Part shown: piece by piece, positions 24,901 through 34,931 of the stretch | Layout of the letters: every line of letters starts with the position of its first letter | How positions within the stretch are numbered: the first letter of the stretch is position 1 | Source: a bacterium | GTDB taxonomy: Bacteria > UBA10199 > JAIBAG01 | Direction: 5' to 3' | NCBI GenBank assembly: GCA_019695305.1 | Contig: JAIBAG010000010.1 | Coordinates: 1 to 64,000, forward strand | DNA length: 64,000 bases | Notes under the pieces: generated by a model | Database searches by the model: none | What the model saw: the letters and a program-made list of their open reading frames with translations, nothing else | What the model was told of the DNA's origin: nothing | Position numbers and translations under genes: made by a program

Positions 24901-27449
24901 ACTGTTGTGCCTGCTGTGTCATTATCATTGATGGTAGTGGTTTGCTGTTGCGTACCCGATTCGGTAGCATTATTCACAGTAGTAATATCTACAATCAAAG
25001 TTTCATCGTTTTCATCAATAGAATCGTTGATGGCTGTTGCCGTAAAAGATCCGGTAGTAGAACCCGCCGTAATGGTAACAATAAGACCCGACACAGTGTA
25101 ATCGGTACCAACACCCCCTGTAGTTCCACTATAAGAAAAGTTAACCGTCACATCTTTTCCGGATGCAGCCGATAATGTTGCCGTAAAGGTGGCAGCGCCT
25201 CCCGCTTCTGAAATGCTGGAATTATCAAGGCCAAGAGTGACAGTAGGAGCGGCATCATCATCCGTAATGGTTACCGTTTGCTGCTGCGTACCACTCTCCG
25301 TACCATAGGTAACGCTAGCAATATCAACAATAACTGTTTCATTTTCTTCATCGGTAGTATCACCAGCGGCAGATATTGTAGCCGTGCCTGTTGTATCACC
25401 AGCAGGAATCGTAATGGTTGTAGAAGAAAGAGTATAATCGGTTCCCGATCCAGTGGCTGTACCACTCACACTTAAAGTTACAACCACATCCAAATTATTG
25501 GTGCCTGAGAGAGTTGCTGTAATATCCTGAGTACCACCAGTTTCGGAAATGCTGGCACCACCCGATAACGTTACCGAAGGGTTGGTATTATGACAGGTGG
25601 TAGTAAGGGTATAAGCGCTGCTGAATTGTGATGTGCCATTGGTGGCATCGGTAGCGGTAGCAACCAGTTTATTGCCAGCTAATTTATAACTGTTGTCTGT
25701 AATGGTATATGTCCATGCGCCGCCACCATCTGTTGTGGTTTCACCAATATAGGTTTGCCCTTCCTGATTATCGCTATCGGCATCAAAAACTTGCACCGTT
25801 GAATTAGCTGTAGCCGTACCAGTAAGAACCGTATCGGTTCCCGAACAAGAGTCGCCCGAAAAAACAGGAACCGGATTAAGAGCTTGTAAATCGGTATACA
25901 ATGAAAGAGCAAGGCCGCTTGTGCTTCCGTTATTATAAATAGAATTTCTTAATACTTTTGTTCCGGTACTATTGGCATCTTCAACGGTAATACCGCTGTA
26001 AAACGAGCCCCCGTTATTGGCAATAATATTGGCTTTACCGGATGTTGTTCCACCAATGGTTGTTCCTGTTGCTGTGTTCCAAATATAAATACCTTCACGG
26101 GAATTTCCGCATGAACCTCCACCAGCTTTAATACCAATTCTGTTTCCCGCAATAGTTGTATTATCGCCGCCCCAGATATTAATACCAATAGACGACATGT
26201 TACAGATGACGTTTGCTTCTAGGACATCGCCGTCATCAGTACCAATACGTGTGCCCGAACCCACAACACCAACACCGTAGTTACCAGTTAATACGCTTGT
26301 ACCATCAGCACCTATACCAATAGAGTTACCCGCAATAACGGCATTGTTGGCACCCGCATAAATCATGTCGTAGCTTACCGAGCCAGCGATGATATTTTTT
26401 TCATTGGCATCAGCCGTTCCATTGCCATCGGTACCAATACGCACGCCATTTCCGCCCGATGCAATATAAATGGCAAACATATCATTTTGCAAAACAGCGT
26501 TACCGGTAAGCGTTGTACCAATATAGTTACCGGCAATAACCGAGTTATCGCCGTTGGAACCTACAGAGATACCCTCTTGAGCACTTCCTGAAATAAGGTT
26601 TCCTTCATAAGCATCATAAGTTCCATCGCCATCGGTACCAATCATGGCACTTGGTGCCGCAACATTAATATTTTCGTAAGTATTGCCAAGATCGGTATCG
26701 CCATCTTTATCGGTTCCAAAAAAATTTCCGGCCACAGTTACAGCAGTACTCGACTCAATATGCAAACCCGCAACACTATTCCCCGCAATAATATTTCTTT
26801 CTCCGGCATCATTCGAGCCATCACCATCGGTACCAATAACACTGTTGGCACCCGACGATGGCATATAAATACCGGTTCCACTATTACCCAAAGCCGTATC
26901 GCCATCGGTATCAACACCAATATAGTTACCTTGAATTTTAACATTTGCAGCTGTTCCACTAATTTCAATACCATCGCTTCCAAAACGTACAATGCTTAAA
27001 CCCATGACAGTAACATTACTGCCAGAAATGGTAAGACCGTTAGCACCAGCCCCGCTACCAGCACTGATACCATCTAACTTAATTAAAATTGTTGAATTGA
27101 TAGCATTGGGAAAATCGTTTGTGCCAGCACTAGCACCCGATTGCGAATAACCATTAATGGTAATTGTACTTCCCGAAATGGTAGGCAGTGCCGAAGTGGG
27201 GGTAATGGTACACACACCACCGCATCCCGAGATATTAAAATCAATGGTATCGTTACCATCACCATTAGCAGCCGTAATAGCTTCTCTGAGCGAACAGTCG
27301 GCATCGCAAGTACCATCGTTGGTATCGGCGGTTTTGCTAACAGTGTAGGTGGTGGCAAACGATACAAGCGGAAATAATAGGAAAAGAAAAAAAAGCCCCC
27401 CTTTTAAGGCCTTTATGCCAGCTCTTCTATATGCTTTGTGCTGCATCAT
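21897..27449 (-). CDS. Giant CSLREA / beta-helix / Calx-beta / FG-GAP surface protein with GGCSL tail
   Basis: About 1850 aa; start at tandem ATG 27449/27446 rather than the upstream TTG 27488. Order: signal peptide (GGLFFLFLLFPLVSFA); CSLREA domain (CDADCSLREAITAAN); right-handed beta-helix with repeated IGTDGDG..DA.E.NIIAG units; a Big-like domain; two Calx-beta domains and four related repeats (GG.TDTYTVVL...PTTDVT type); an acidic linker (DDEGDDADEGDEGDD); a PKD-like domain; FG-GAP repeats (DFNGD..NDLV, DVNGDGYEDVV, DVDGDGILD); finally GGGCSL, NSQVSFSWGSWYLILLFVVFF and KRKYA. The make-up is that of a large adhesin that binds calcium and glycans. Its stop overlaps the coupled lipoprotein start. 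Confidence 0.88.
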   Translation of the reverse strand: MMQHKAYRRAGIKALKGGLFFLFLLFPLVSFATTYTVSKTADTNDGTCDADCSLREAITAANGDGNDTIDFNISGCGGVCTITPTSALPTISGSTITINGYSQSGASAGTNDFPNAINSTILIKLDGISAGSGAGANGLTISGSNVTVMGLSIVRFGSDGIEISGTAANVKIQGNYIGVDTDGDTALGNSGTGIYMPSSGANSVIGTDGDGSNDAGERNIIAGNSVAGLHIESSTAVTVAGNFFGTDKDGDTDLGNTYENINVAAPSAMIGTDGDGTYDAYEGNLISGSAQEGISVGSNGDNSVIAGNYIGTTLTGNAVLQNDMFAIYIASGGNGVRIGTDGNGTADANEKNIIAGSVSYDMIYAGANNAVIAGNSIGIGADGTSVLTGNYGVGVVGSGTRIGTDDGDVLEANVICNMSSIGINIWGGDNTTIAGNRIGIKAGGGSCGNSREGIYIWNTATGTTIGGTTSGKANIIANNGGSFYSGITVEDANSTGTKVLRNSIYNNGSTSGLALSLYTDLQALNPVPVFSGDSCSGTDTVLTGTATANSTVQVFDADSDNQEGQTYIGETTTDGGGAWTYTITDNSYKLAGNKLVATATDATNGTSQFSSAYTLTTTCHNTNPSVTLSGGASISETGGTQDITATLSGTNNLDVVVTLSVSGTATGSGTDYTLSSTTITIPAGDTTGTATISAAGDTTDEENETVIVDIASVTYGTESGTQQQTVTITDDDAAPTVTLGLDNSSISEAGGAATFTATLSAASGKDVTVNFSYSGTTGGVGTDYTVSGLIVTITAGSTTGSFTATAINDSIDENDETLIVDITTVNNATESGTQQQTTTINDNDTAGTTVSKNTATTTEAGGTDTYTVVLNSEPTADVTIGVSSSDTTEGTVSPSSLTFTSGNWNVPQTVTITGVNDAIADGNITYYVNNANASSADSFYNNLSVADLTVSNTDNDTAGVTLTQSGGSSSVTEGGVTDTYTIALNTEPTSDVTINLSGGSQLTPSPSSLIFTSANYSTPQTVTITAIDDDVMEGSHSGTITHTATSGDGTYDGITISNITVNPIVDNDTAGVTVAHTSGNTVVAEGGATDTYTVVLSTEPTNNVTVTLTHDAQVTLSDSALTFTSGNWDTPQSVTVTAVDDEVTEGSASSTITHTASSSDTNYNGISVGSLIVNISDNETKSVSIFESDAETVIDEDGTTDTYLVVLTARPSATVNVTVLVDDAQACVSPTTLSFTRNNWSTPQTVTVEAVDDSVYEGDHHVTLSHLVTSLDLSYNGLAAPTVVAAISDNDDEGDDADEGDEGDDEETGRPEVSITGPAIAAGGTTQSYTASVLNASTYEWSVRGQGTLLSSPSASTATVSFNDSNGQVVVHLTVSSTTRSANDSYVVDVVKSSVSTSDDSVTRYSNIKAGQVTSSGSLIAEQVKTVSGRGSVYTIDFDDFVFYGLTSETLVYQTSDDAVFIADPTANNNKGIVYRIPNGTLSGKVYAWNLPSGVTTLEGQSENSYFGTHILLFDDKIAIHAPGMRIISVYTQDLASFVSLVTEGENVPLTENIFMEAEDTNGDTDSEFYVGGKYTEDYSNELEASLGASIMRGLVLDVDIPSQAEVRAIEGADDWDDNIDLDDNADANITNSIQYFSSDIGDFNGDHLNDLVVSSMDGCHVYVFYGAESLEDKTADDADVRVDGVFCDGLFAYHTRVGDVNGDGYEDVVIAIPMGGSNNGGAIYIIFGGPNVSAVIDISDPSSGSFTSINAASSSSLLGASGLSLADVDGDGILDILMTDEEGGQTSTLVFSISRAANGQGQIESGGGNSLYNNVQGGGGCSLNSQVSFSWGSWYLILLFVVFFKRKYA

Positions 27450-27503
27450 ATATATGATACAGGAGCAAAAGTGGAGCCATACCGACAAAAAAACTGTCTA
27501 CTT

Positions 27504-27525
27504 AAATTAATTTATAAATAATTGA
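27504..27525 (-). promoter_or_regulatory. Upstream palindromic box, giant surface gene
   Basis: On the minus strand this reads TCAATT, then the palindrome ATTTATAAAT, then TAATTT, about 55 bases before ATG 27449. It matches the 2085-2106 and 9118-9139 boxes in the TCAATT and TTATAA parts but lacks TATCCA. The third member is weaker and could be chance in AT-rich DNA. Confidence 0.25.
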
Positions 27526-27639
27526 ATTTTAAATAAATTTTTAAACACTACTTAATAAAAACAACATGAGTGAGGTAAAAAAACACCCCTAAAGCGGCAA
27601 TATTTATCCAATTATTTTATTTATTTGAGAAATGATCAA

Positions 27640-28347
27640 TCAAATCATCTTTTCAAATGATTTAGCTAGGGCTTGGCATAAAAAATTGAGACGCCCTATA
27701 TAAGTAGGGATGTTAGATAAAATATTTTTAGAATCAATCTGCGGCAAACAGGATAACTCTTCCTTATTCCCATTTTCATCTAGCCATTCGGCCACCATGG
27801 CAGCACTTACTTCCACATGAAACTGAAGGCCGTAAATATTTTTACCCAATCTAAAAGCCTGGTTTTGACACAAAGGTGACGACGCCAGCAACACAGCACC
27901 GTGTGGCAAATTAAAAGTATCGCCGTGCCACTGAAAAACAGTTTCAGTTTTTGAAAAAGAAGAAAACACAGCATCGGTTTCCCCCGCGGGGGTCAGATTT
28001 AGCGGGTACCAACCAATTTCTTTTTCTGTATTTTTTACCACCTTGGCCTCAAACGCCTTGGCAATCATTTGTGCGCCTAAACAAATACCCAAAACAGGTT
28101 TTCCCGCAGTATACGCCATACGAATCACTTGAGCTGCCTTGATAAGATGCGGAAACTCGGTGGTATCATACACACTCATAGGCCCACCCATCATAATGAG
28201 GGCATCGTAGTTAAAAGCACTATCATTATAACGAATGAGTTCTTGAGGATTAAAATACCGGAGCGTAAAACCTTGTGACAAAAAAGAGTTTTCCAAAACA
28301 CCCAAATTTTCGTGCGGCACATTTTGAATAATGAATATCTTTTTCAT
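27640..28347 (-). CDS. Class I glutamine amidotransferase-like protein
   Basis: 235 aa from ATG 28347, which follows GGGGGTG; earlier in-frame GTG 28368 gives an unlikely extension. It has the GATase1 triad: nucleophile Cys89 in GKPVLGICLGAQ, His in YGLQFHVEVS with Glu two residues on, plus the oxyanion region MMGGPMSVYD. The fold type is that of stand-alone GMP-synthase-like amidotransferases, which hydrolyse glutamine or related gamma-glutamyl compounds; the acceptor is unknown. There is no signal peptide. It is downstream of the FAD oxidase on the same strand with 185 bases between. Confidence 0.85.
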   Translation of the reverse strand: MKKIFIIQNVPHENLGVLENSFLSQGFTLRYFNPQELIRYNDSAFNYDALIMMGGPMSVYDTTEFPHLIKAAQVIRMAYTAGKPVLGICLGAQMIAKAFEAKVVKNTEKEIGWYPLNLTPAGETDAVFSSFSKTETVFQWHGDTFNLPHGAVLLASSPLCQNQAFRLGKNIYGLQFHVEVSAAMVAEWLDENGNKEELSCLPQIDSKNILSNIPTYIGRLNFLCQALAKSFEKMI

Positions 28348-28532
28348 CAACACCCCCATTTCCATCACATTCTTTCCTGGGGCTAAATTTTATTTTTTTC
28401 ACTTTTTTTGTTCTTTGGCCTGTCCTGCCTTCATCAAGCACATCTCCTAAACAACGATAAAAGGCCGTCGAGGCGCATCAAGCATACCCAAAATAAAAAG
28501 CAGGCCTTTCAAAAAATGTGAAAAAAATAAAA

Positions 28533-29954
28533 TTAAGCCCCAGGGAAAATATTCCCCCGACCGAGTAAAAAACTAGGATCCCATTTCTTTTTAAGAGCGA
28601 GCATTTTTTGCACCACAGACGCATTATGTTGAATCTCCAAATAATTATGATGAATTTTTCCAACACCATGTTCACCTGCAACCCCACCACCCAAGCCAAC
28701 CGCCCGCCTGCACACATCTTCCACAAATTTTTCAATACGGGCTTTTTCAATATTATCGCGTGTTAAATAATTCCAGTGAGGATGGCCATTACCAATGTGA
28801 GCAAAAACTAAAAAAGGTATTTTTTGTTTTATACTCTCATCATAAATAGTGAGCATAAAATTTTTCATTTTATTTGGAGGAACCCACCAATCGGTAGAAA
28901 TCTTTCCACCTCCCGTATCCAAAAACTTTCTATTCCGCTCATTCACCATCTGGGGAATATAGTGACGAAAAGCCCTAAGAGCTTCTTTTTCTTTGTCACT
29001 TTTGGCTACAAACAAATATTCTTCCCAACCCTTACAACCGTGCTCCTCATAAAAATTTTGAAGCACTTCAAGCCATAACGATAGTTTTTTATCGTAATCG
29101 GCTTCACTGATATATTCCTGCTTTACATATAAAAGAGATGTTGTCTTATCGGGGAATTGCGGGATTTCTTTCTGTTCACAAAAAATTTCAAATGCTCCGG
29201 GGCCAATCAGCTCAATAGCCCGCGGGTTTAACTGGTCACCCACACTTAGTTTTTCCACAGCGTTTAAAGTATCGTCAAAAGTTTTAAAGGGTATAAGAAG
29301 CGCAAAAAAACCAAAGGGGGGCTTGATGAGATCCACGGTAATTTGCGTGATAATTCCCAAAGTTCCCTCGGAACCAATAAGATAATCAATCTCCTCGCCA
29401 TCCAAAAAATAACCTGCCTTATTTTTGGTGGTCATAGCAGGCATGGTTTTTCGCTTAAGCGTTTGAGTCTGTCCATCCGCCGTTACAATCTGTAACTCGC
29501 GGATGTAGCGACGTGTAGGCCCGTATAAAAAGCTATCTTCACCGGTGGCATTGGTAGCAACCGTTCCTCCTAATTGAGCTTCCTTATAACTGGTAGGATC
29601 GGGGGGATAAAAAAAACCGGCTTCTTCTACTTTCCTTTTAAGATCACCCAGTAAGATACCGGGCTCACAAATGGCAATAGGCGTTTTAGTAACGGGATCG
29701 GTAGCAATATCCAGCAAACAATCCATCTTTTCAAAAGCGAGTAAATATCCACTATCGGCCTGAGAAGCTCCCGTCATAGCCGTACGCGATCCGCAGGGAG
29801 TAATGGGAATTTTATGATGAAAACAATACCCTACAAAATCGGAAAGCCCTTTTACATCTTTAGCAAAATAAAGCCCATCCGGATTGCCCTTATAAACCGT
29901 ACTGTCTTTATAGGTTAAGAGACGAGAATCGTCCTTGGACACTAAATTAAACAT
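28533..29954 (-). CDS. FAD-linked oxidase, GlcD / D-lactate dehydrogenase type
   Basis: 473 aa. The FAD-binding PCMH domain spans about residues 30-210: ITPCGSRTAMTGASQ, then CEPGILLGDLKRKVEE, FYPPDPTS, and LGGTVATNATGEDSFLYGPTRRYI. The C-terminal FAD-oxidase domain ends HIGNGHPHWNYL, GGGVAGEHGVGK and FLLGRGNIFPGA, all typical of the glycolate/lactate oxidase family. It oxidises a 2-hydroxyacid and passes electrons to a quinone or cytochrome; the substrate is not assignable. It lies 30 bases after spoVR and probably belongs to the prkA operon. Confidence 0.85.
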   Translation of the reverse strand: MFNLVSKDDSRLLTYKDSTVYKGNPDGLYFAKDVKGLSDFVGYCFHHKIPITPCGSRTAMTGASQADSGYLLAFEKMDCLLDIATDPVTKTPIAICEPGILLGDLKRKVEEAGFFYPPDPTSYKEAQLGGTVATNATGEDSFLYGPTRRYIRELQIVTADGQTQTLKRKTMPAMTTKNKAGYFLDGEEIDYLIGSEGTLGIITQITVDLIKPPFGFFALLIPFKTFDDTLNAVEKLSVGDQLNPRAIELIGPGAFEIFCEQKEIPQFPDKTTSLLYVKQEYISEADYDKKLSLWLEVLQNFYEEHGCKGWEEYLFVAKSDKEKEALRAFRHYIPQMVNERNRKFLDTGGGKISTDWWVPPNKMKNFMLTIYDESIKQKIPFLVFAHIGNGHPHWNYLTRDNIEKARIEKFVEDVCRRAVGLGGGVAGEHGVGKIHHNYLEIQHNASVVQKMLALKKKWDPSFLLGRGNIFPGA

Positions 29955-29984
29955 GGATTCTATCTACAAGATTGAGCTGTAAGG

Positions 29985-31484
29985 TCAAATACCATCTTTA
30001 GAATCACTTTCTGTGTGTTCCTTGCCATCAAAACGGAACAAACGGTGGCGATCGCCGGTTTGGGTATCAATAAGAACAGGACGTTTCCATACTACATACA
30101 AATTTTGCAATACTTCCTTTATGTAATCGGTGCGCAAACCAGCGCCATCGTAACGATGCTTTAATAAAAGCTCGGAACGGTTACTATGATTGGCATCTAC
30201 CACCTCAATAACAGGCTGTCCAAAGTTAGTAAGCTGTTGCAATAATTTTTGTTTAATCACGCCAAATTCACGCGAAGCAATTTCATAAGTTTTTTTAGAA
30301 AGATTGTAGTCGAATGAAAACATTTTGTGCTGAGCACAAAATTCTGGAGTTAAAAACGTATCTATAAATGTGACATCATTATAAATTTTACGCACTTCAA
30401 AAATTTTTTCTCTGCCCAACCCCAAATTTTTATCCCACTTCTTTTTTTCCACCATATTATCGCACATATCGTATTCCAAACCAAAACGACCTTTATTCCA
30501 ACGCTCTTCAATATCGCGGTAAATCTCAATGCCTATTTTATACGGGTTAAGTCTGCCTCCGCTCATAGCCACCGTACCCGAATGATGATCGGCAAAATCA
30601 ATTACTTCAGAATCGTCCATAATTTTGTTTGTCATCATTTTGCTATGCCAATAACTGGCCCAACCTTCATTCATAATTTTGGTTTGGCCCTGAGGCGCAA
30701 AATAATATGCCTCGTCACGAATAATAGTTAAAACATCTCTTTGCCATTCTTCAATAGGGGCATAGTTAATAAGAAAGGCCATCACGTCACGCCAGGGCTC
30801 TAAGGGAAAAGTTAGTTTTTGATTTTCGTTCTTCTTAGAGGCCTTCTCACGTTGCTCATCTAAAAAATCTTTGGGATTAATAAAGTGCGTTAGATACGAA
30901 CGATCTGTTTTAAGGCGCGCCACGTCATCATCGGGAGCCTCCTTGGCAATACTACCCGTGTCGTGTCGTTTAATGAGAGGCCCGTAAATATCAATTAAAT
31001 TATCCAACGACAAACATACATCTATAAAGGCTTCCACCGGCTCATACCCGTATTTATCAATATAACGCATCACACGCGTTTTATGATTAGCCATGCCATC
31101 CATCATCTGGCGGTTGGTATGAGCAAAAAAGATATTATTTTTAAAAAAATCGCAATGACCATAAACATGCGCCATCACCAGTTTTTGATCCATGAGCGAA
31201 TTACTATGCAGTAAATAGGCGTAACAAGGATCGTTATTAATCACCATTTCGTAAATTTTGGAAAGACCGTAGGCATAGCTTTTTGAAAGCTGCTCGTATT
31301 CCATACCAAAGCGCCAATGGGGATAACGATTGGGAAAACCACCGTAAGAGGCTACTTCGTTAATCTCTTTCCAATCAAGAATTTCAAAAATAACGGTATA
31401 AAAATCGAGCCCGTAATCGGAAGCAATTTTTTCAATACGATCACGCCAATGCTTTAATTCATCTGGAAGCTGTGTATTCCTCAT
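29985..31484 (-). CDS. spoVR: SpoVR family protein (YcgB-like)
   Basis: 499 aa, typical length. Start ATG 31484 overlaps the yeaH stop (ATGA). Family landmarks seen: [67 protein letters not shown] and [20 protein letters not shown]. SpoVR proteins are cytosolic and of unclear biochemistry. They are needed for spore cortex formation in Bacillus and, in Gram-negatives, act with PrkA and YeaH in the starvation and stress response. Identity is secure; mechanism is not known. Confidence 0.93.
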   Translation of the reverse strand: MRNTQLPDELKHWRDRIEKIASDYGLDFYTVIFEILDWKEINEVASYGGFPNRYPHWRFGMEYEQLSKSYAYGLSKIYEMVINNDPCYAYLLHSNSLMDQKLVMAHVYGHCDFFKNNIFFAHTNRQMMDGMANHKTRVMRYIDKYGYEPVEAFIDVCLSLDNLIDIYGPLIKRHDTGSIAKEAPDDDVARLKTDRSYLTHFINPKDFLDEQREKASKKNENQKLTFPLEPWRDVMAFLINYAPIEEWQRDVLTIIRDEAYYFAPQGQTKIMNEGWASYWHSKMMTNKIMDDSEVIDFADHHSGTVAMSGGRLNPYKIGIEIYRDIEERWNKGRFGLEYDMCDNMVEKKKWDKNLGLGREKIFEVRKIYNDVTFIDTFLTPEFCAQHKMFSFDYNLSKKTYEIASREFGVIKQKLLQQLTNFGQPVIEVVDANHSNRSELLLKHRYDGAGLRTDYIKEVLQNLYVVWKRPVLIDTQTGDRHRLFRFDGKEHTESDSKDGI

Positions 31485-32587
31485 TTGCCCTTTCCTAAAA
31501 AGGTTTTGATGGATTCCACAATTTTGTCGCGGCTTTCAATTTTAGAAGTGAGCATTTGCTCATTTTTTTCACCAAAGCGCGCATGTAAATCTTTTAAAAA
31601 CTGCCCACTGCCGTATTCACTTTCTACTTGGCCGTAGCAAAATACGTTAACCAAAGGAAAAAACTCTTTTTCCATTAAATCCATACATTCCTGCGTGTCG
31701 CTAGCCGACCAGTTATCGCCGTCGGAAAAATGAAAAGGATAAATATTCCATTCGCTGGGGTCGTAATCGTCGTGAATCATCTTAAGTGCCAGCTTGTAAG
31801 CCGATGAAATAATGGTACCGCCTGATTCGCGCGTATGATAAAAGGTATTTTCATCCACCTCGCGCGCTACTGCATCGTGAATAATATAACGAGTTTCAAT
31901 ACCTTTGTATTGTGAGCGCAGCCAGGTATCGAGCCAAAACGATTCAATACGTACAATTTCTTTTTGTTCCTGCCCCATAGAACCCGACACATCCATCATA
32001 TAAATAATCACAGCCTTGTTTTGTGGTTCCTTCACCACCTTAAAACTGCGGTAACGGCGATCTTCTCCGTAAGGAACAATCACAGGCTTTTGAAAATTAT
32101 ATTGCCCCGACACAATTTGACGTTTTAAAGCTTGCTTATAGGTACGTTTAAAATGGCGGAGTGATTCAGGCCCAGACGGGCGAATGCCACGGTATACATT
32201 TTTTTGAGAAACAATTTTATCGGAGTGTTTGGGTTTAATGCGCGGCAGTTCCAGTTCTTCGCCCAGCATTTGGGCAATTTCTTCGATGGAAACATCCACC
32301 TCTAAAATATGCTGACCGGCTTCACTACCCGCCTGCCCCTGCCCATCTTCCTCATCCCCTTGGATGGGAGTTCCCTCATCTCCGTCTCCCTGACCAATAC
32401 CGCCCATTTCTTTATCGGAAAATTTAAAATGTGGGATATCAATATGCGGAACAGGAATGCTGATGAATTTTTTACCCTGCTTGCCAATCAGCTCACCATG
32501 CGAGATATATTTTCGCAAATCCCGCTTGATTTTGCCGCGGACAATTTCCTTAAAACGGTTATGGTCTTGTTCAATTTTTAAAACCAT
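31481..32587 (-). CDS. yeaH: YeaH / YhbH family protein (DUF444)
   Basis: 368 aa. N-terminal helical region ([20 protein letters not shown]), a Gly/Glu/Asp-rich loop ([14 protein letters not shown]), then a von Willebrand A-like fold with [14 protein letters not shown] (MIDAS-like D.SGS) and [13 protein letters not shown], then [13 protein letters not shown]. This is the standard YeaH/YhbH arrangement. The family always travels with prkA and spoVR. It starts 36 bases after the prkA stop and overlaps spoVR. Its function is unknown; the vWA fold suggests a scaffold or metal-dependent binding role. Confidence 0.93.
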   Translation of the reverse strand: MVLKIEQDHNRFKEIVRGKIKRDLRKYISHGELIGKQGKKFISIPVPHIDIPHFKFSDKEMGGIGQGDGDEGTPIQGDEEDGQGQAGSEAGQHILEVDVSIEEIAQMLGEELELPRIKPKHSDKIVSQKNVYRGIRPSGPESLRHFKRTYKQALKRQIVSGQYNFQKPVIVPYGEDRRYRSFKVVKEPQNKAVIIYMMDVSGSMGQEQKEIVRIESFWLDTWLRSQYKGIETRYIIHDAVAREVDENTFYHTRESGGTIISSAYKLALKMIHDDYDPSEWNIYPFHFSDGDNWSASDTQECMDLMEKEFFPLVNVFCYGQVESEYGSGQFLKDLHARFGEKNEQMLTSKIESRDKIVESIKTFLGKGK

Positions 32588-32623
32588 TCTTTTGCTCTAC
32601 CTCTCCTCTTTATTTCTGCGTTG

Positions 32624-34699
32624 TTATTCTTTATTCCGAATATCTCCTCTCGCAAAAATAGAAGCCACGTAGTTTAACACGTCGGTGGCGCAGATATCGC
32701 AATAGCCATGGTTTTTAATAAGACGCGATTTCACCACGTCTATTTTTTCCTGGGTATCTTTATCCACCACACTCGACACAAGGCTGGTGAGTTTAATGGT
32801 GTCTTTTTGATCTTCAAAAAGTTTGAGTTCCAGAGCTTTATGTAAACGCTCGTTGGTTTTATAATCAAACTTCTTGCCCTCAAGCGAGAGAGCGCCAATA
32901 TAGTTCATGATTTCACGTCTAAAATCATCTTTGCGCGTATCAGGAATATCAATTTTATCCTCAATGGATCGCATTAAACGTTCATCCGGCTCCTCATCTT
33001 GGCCGGTGTATTTGTTGCGCACTTTTTCTTTTTGCGTGTATGCCTTTACGTTATCTACGTAGTTAGCACACAAACGTGTAATCGCATCTTCATCGGCCGC
33101 AATAGCACGCTGAACCTCGTTTTTCACCATATCTTCGTATTCCGATTTTACAACGGATAAAAGATCGATATAGCGTTTTTTCTGATCTTCATCCGCAATA
33201 AGTGAATGGTGTTTTAAACCCGATTCCAGCTCGTTCATCACCATAAAGGGATTGACGCAGCCTTCTCCCAAATCGGATACCAAGGCATTGGAAATTTTAT
33301 CCTGCACATAACGAGGCGATACACCCTCCATACCTTCACGCTTACTATCCTTGCGCAGTTCCTTCACGTTGTCTTCTGTATAACCCGGAAGCGTTTTGCC
33401 GTTATACAACTTCAATTTTTGCATAAGCGACAAATTGGCTTTTTTAGGTTCTTCTAAACGCGTGAGAATAGCCCACATAGAGGCCACTTCTAGCGTATGA
33501 GGAGCAATATGTTTGCCACGAATTTTCCCGGGCACATAATCTTTACTGTAAATCTTGCTTTCTTCAGATAACTTGGTGATGTACGGCACATCAATTTTAA
33601 CCGTACGGTCACGCAGCGCTTCCATATACTCGTTATTTTGCAAGCGACGATACTCGGGCTCGTTCGTGTGCCCAATAATCACTTCGTCAATATCGGTTTG
33701 CGCAAACTTTTTGGGTTTTACCTTGTGCTCTTGGCTGGCGCCCAACAAATCATACAAAAAGGCTACATCAAGCTTGAGCACTTCTACAAATTCGATGATA
33801 CCACGGTTAGCCACGTTAAATTCACCATCAAAGTTAAACGCACGCGGATCTGATTCGGAACCATACTCGGCAATTTTTCGATAATTTATATCACCGGTAA
33901 GCTCGGTAGAATCTTGGTTCTTTTCATCTTTAGGCTGAAAAGTACCAATACCAATGCGGTCTTGCTCGGAAAGAATTAATCGGTTTACTTCAATATGCTC
34001 CATCACTTTTTCCCAATTTCCCTCATAGGCACTAAAAAGAGAATTGTAATAAAAGCGACACATAGGGCACAAATCGCCCTCCACCACCAAACGTTCGTCG
34101 GACGACAATTTGTCGTTGGCGGTTTCCATAAATTTTTTGCGGGCTTTAATAGGAATTAAACGTAAAGGCTCTTCATGCATGGGGCATTTTACGCGGTCAA
34201 CATTACCAAAAATAGCATTTACGGCATCGTTACCTTCACCCTTAACCCACGAATAAGTATACACGGCTCCTTCAGGAGTACGCGAATAACGCTCCAGACC
34301 TTTTTTAAGCAGACGGGCAATGGTAGATTTAGAACTGCCCACCGGACCGTGCAATAAAATAACGCGTTTTTCGGGGCCGTAATGCCTAGAGGCTGCCTTA
34401 AACACATTCACCAATTTCATAAGATGTAAATCGAGGCCGTAGATAGCGTCTTTACCCCCATCGATAGGATCTTCAAAAAAGTTATAATGAACAATCTTCT
34501 TTTTATGTTCTTTAAATTCAGATGAGCCGTACGAAATAATCATGTCGTATACGCGTTGAAACGACGTACGGGCTACTTTTGGATTTTTAGCAAAAATTTC
34601 TAGATAATCGTGTAACGTCCCCTTCCAGTGTAAATCTTTAAAATCGCGAATATCCTCAGACTGCTTAATAATTTCAATCAACCCCTTGGAATCGAGCAT
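32624..34699 (-). CDS. prkA: PrkA serine protein kinase / AAA+ protein
   Basis: 691 aa, start ATG 34699 with AAAGGGGG five bases upstream. The AAA domain holds the P-loop GPVGSSKST (Walker A) and the family's zinc-like Cys pair in CPMHEEP...CPMCRFYY. The C-terminal portion is the PrkA kinase-like domain. PrkA is reported as a serine kinase in Bacillus and as a protein with ATPase/AAA activity; in Gram-negatives it works with YeaH and SpoVR in nutrient stress. The gene leads the prkA-yeaH-spoVR-oxidase operon. A promoter is expected between 34700 and 34931. Confidence 0.94.
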   Translation of the reverse strand: MLDSKGLIEIIKQSEDIRDFKDLHWKGTLHDYLEIFAKNPKVARTSFQRVYDMIISYGSSEFKEHKKKIVHYNFFEDPIDGGKDAIYGLDLHLMKLVNVFKAASRHYGPEKRVILLHGPVGSSKSTIARLLKKGLERYSRTPEGAVYTYSWVKGEGNDAVNAIFGNVDRVKCPMHEEPLRLIPIKARKKFMETANDKLSSDERLVVEGDLCPMCRFYYNSLFSAYEGNWEKVMEHIEVNRLILSEQDRIGIGTFQPKDEKNQDSTELTGDINYRKIAEYGSESDPRAFNFDGEFNVANRGIIEFVEVLKLDVAFLYDLLGASQEHKVKPKKFAQTDIDEVIIGHTNEPEYRRLQNNEYMEALRDRTVKIDVPYITKLSEESKIYSKDYVPGKIRGKHIAPHTLEVASMWAILTRLEEPKKANLSLMQKLKLYNGKTLPGYTEDNVKELRKDSKREGMEGVSPRYVQDKISNALVSDLGEGCVNPFMVMNELESGLKHHSLIADEDQKKRYIDLLSVVKSEYEDMVKNEVQRAIAADEDAITRLCANYVDNVKAYTQKEKVRNKYTGQDEEPDERLMRSIEDKIDIPDTRKDDFRREIMNYIGALSLEGKKFDYKTNERLHKALELKLFEDQKDTIKLTSLVSSVVDKDTQEKIDVVKSRLIKNHGYCDICATDVLNYVASIFARGDIRNKE

Positions 34700-34931
34700 G
34701 AATGCCCCCTTTGGTTAAAATGGTCTTTCGCATTGAGACTCAGATATTGGTCCCACTCGAAAAACACGTTGTCCGAGATTATTTAAAAGAGCCGTTGGTG
34801 ATGTTAAGGTAAGCCTTCGTAATGTTTATATTAAAATTGTAGCAGAGGTTTGGGAAACATGGCAACTTTTTACTTTATTTTTTTTGACGCGGTCCATCAT
34901 GTGGAAAACTACAATTTACAAGGGTTTACGG

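Noticed and set aside
23412-27377. Many plus-strand frames inside the giant surface gene
   Set aside because: They follow from the biased codon use of the repeats. The minus-strand frame is 1.8 kb-aa long with coherent domains from signal peptide to tail.
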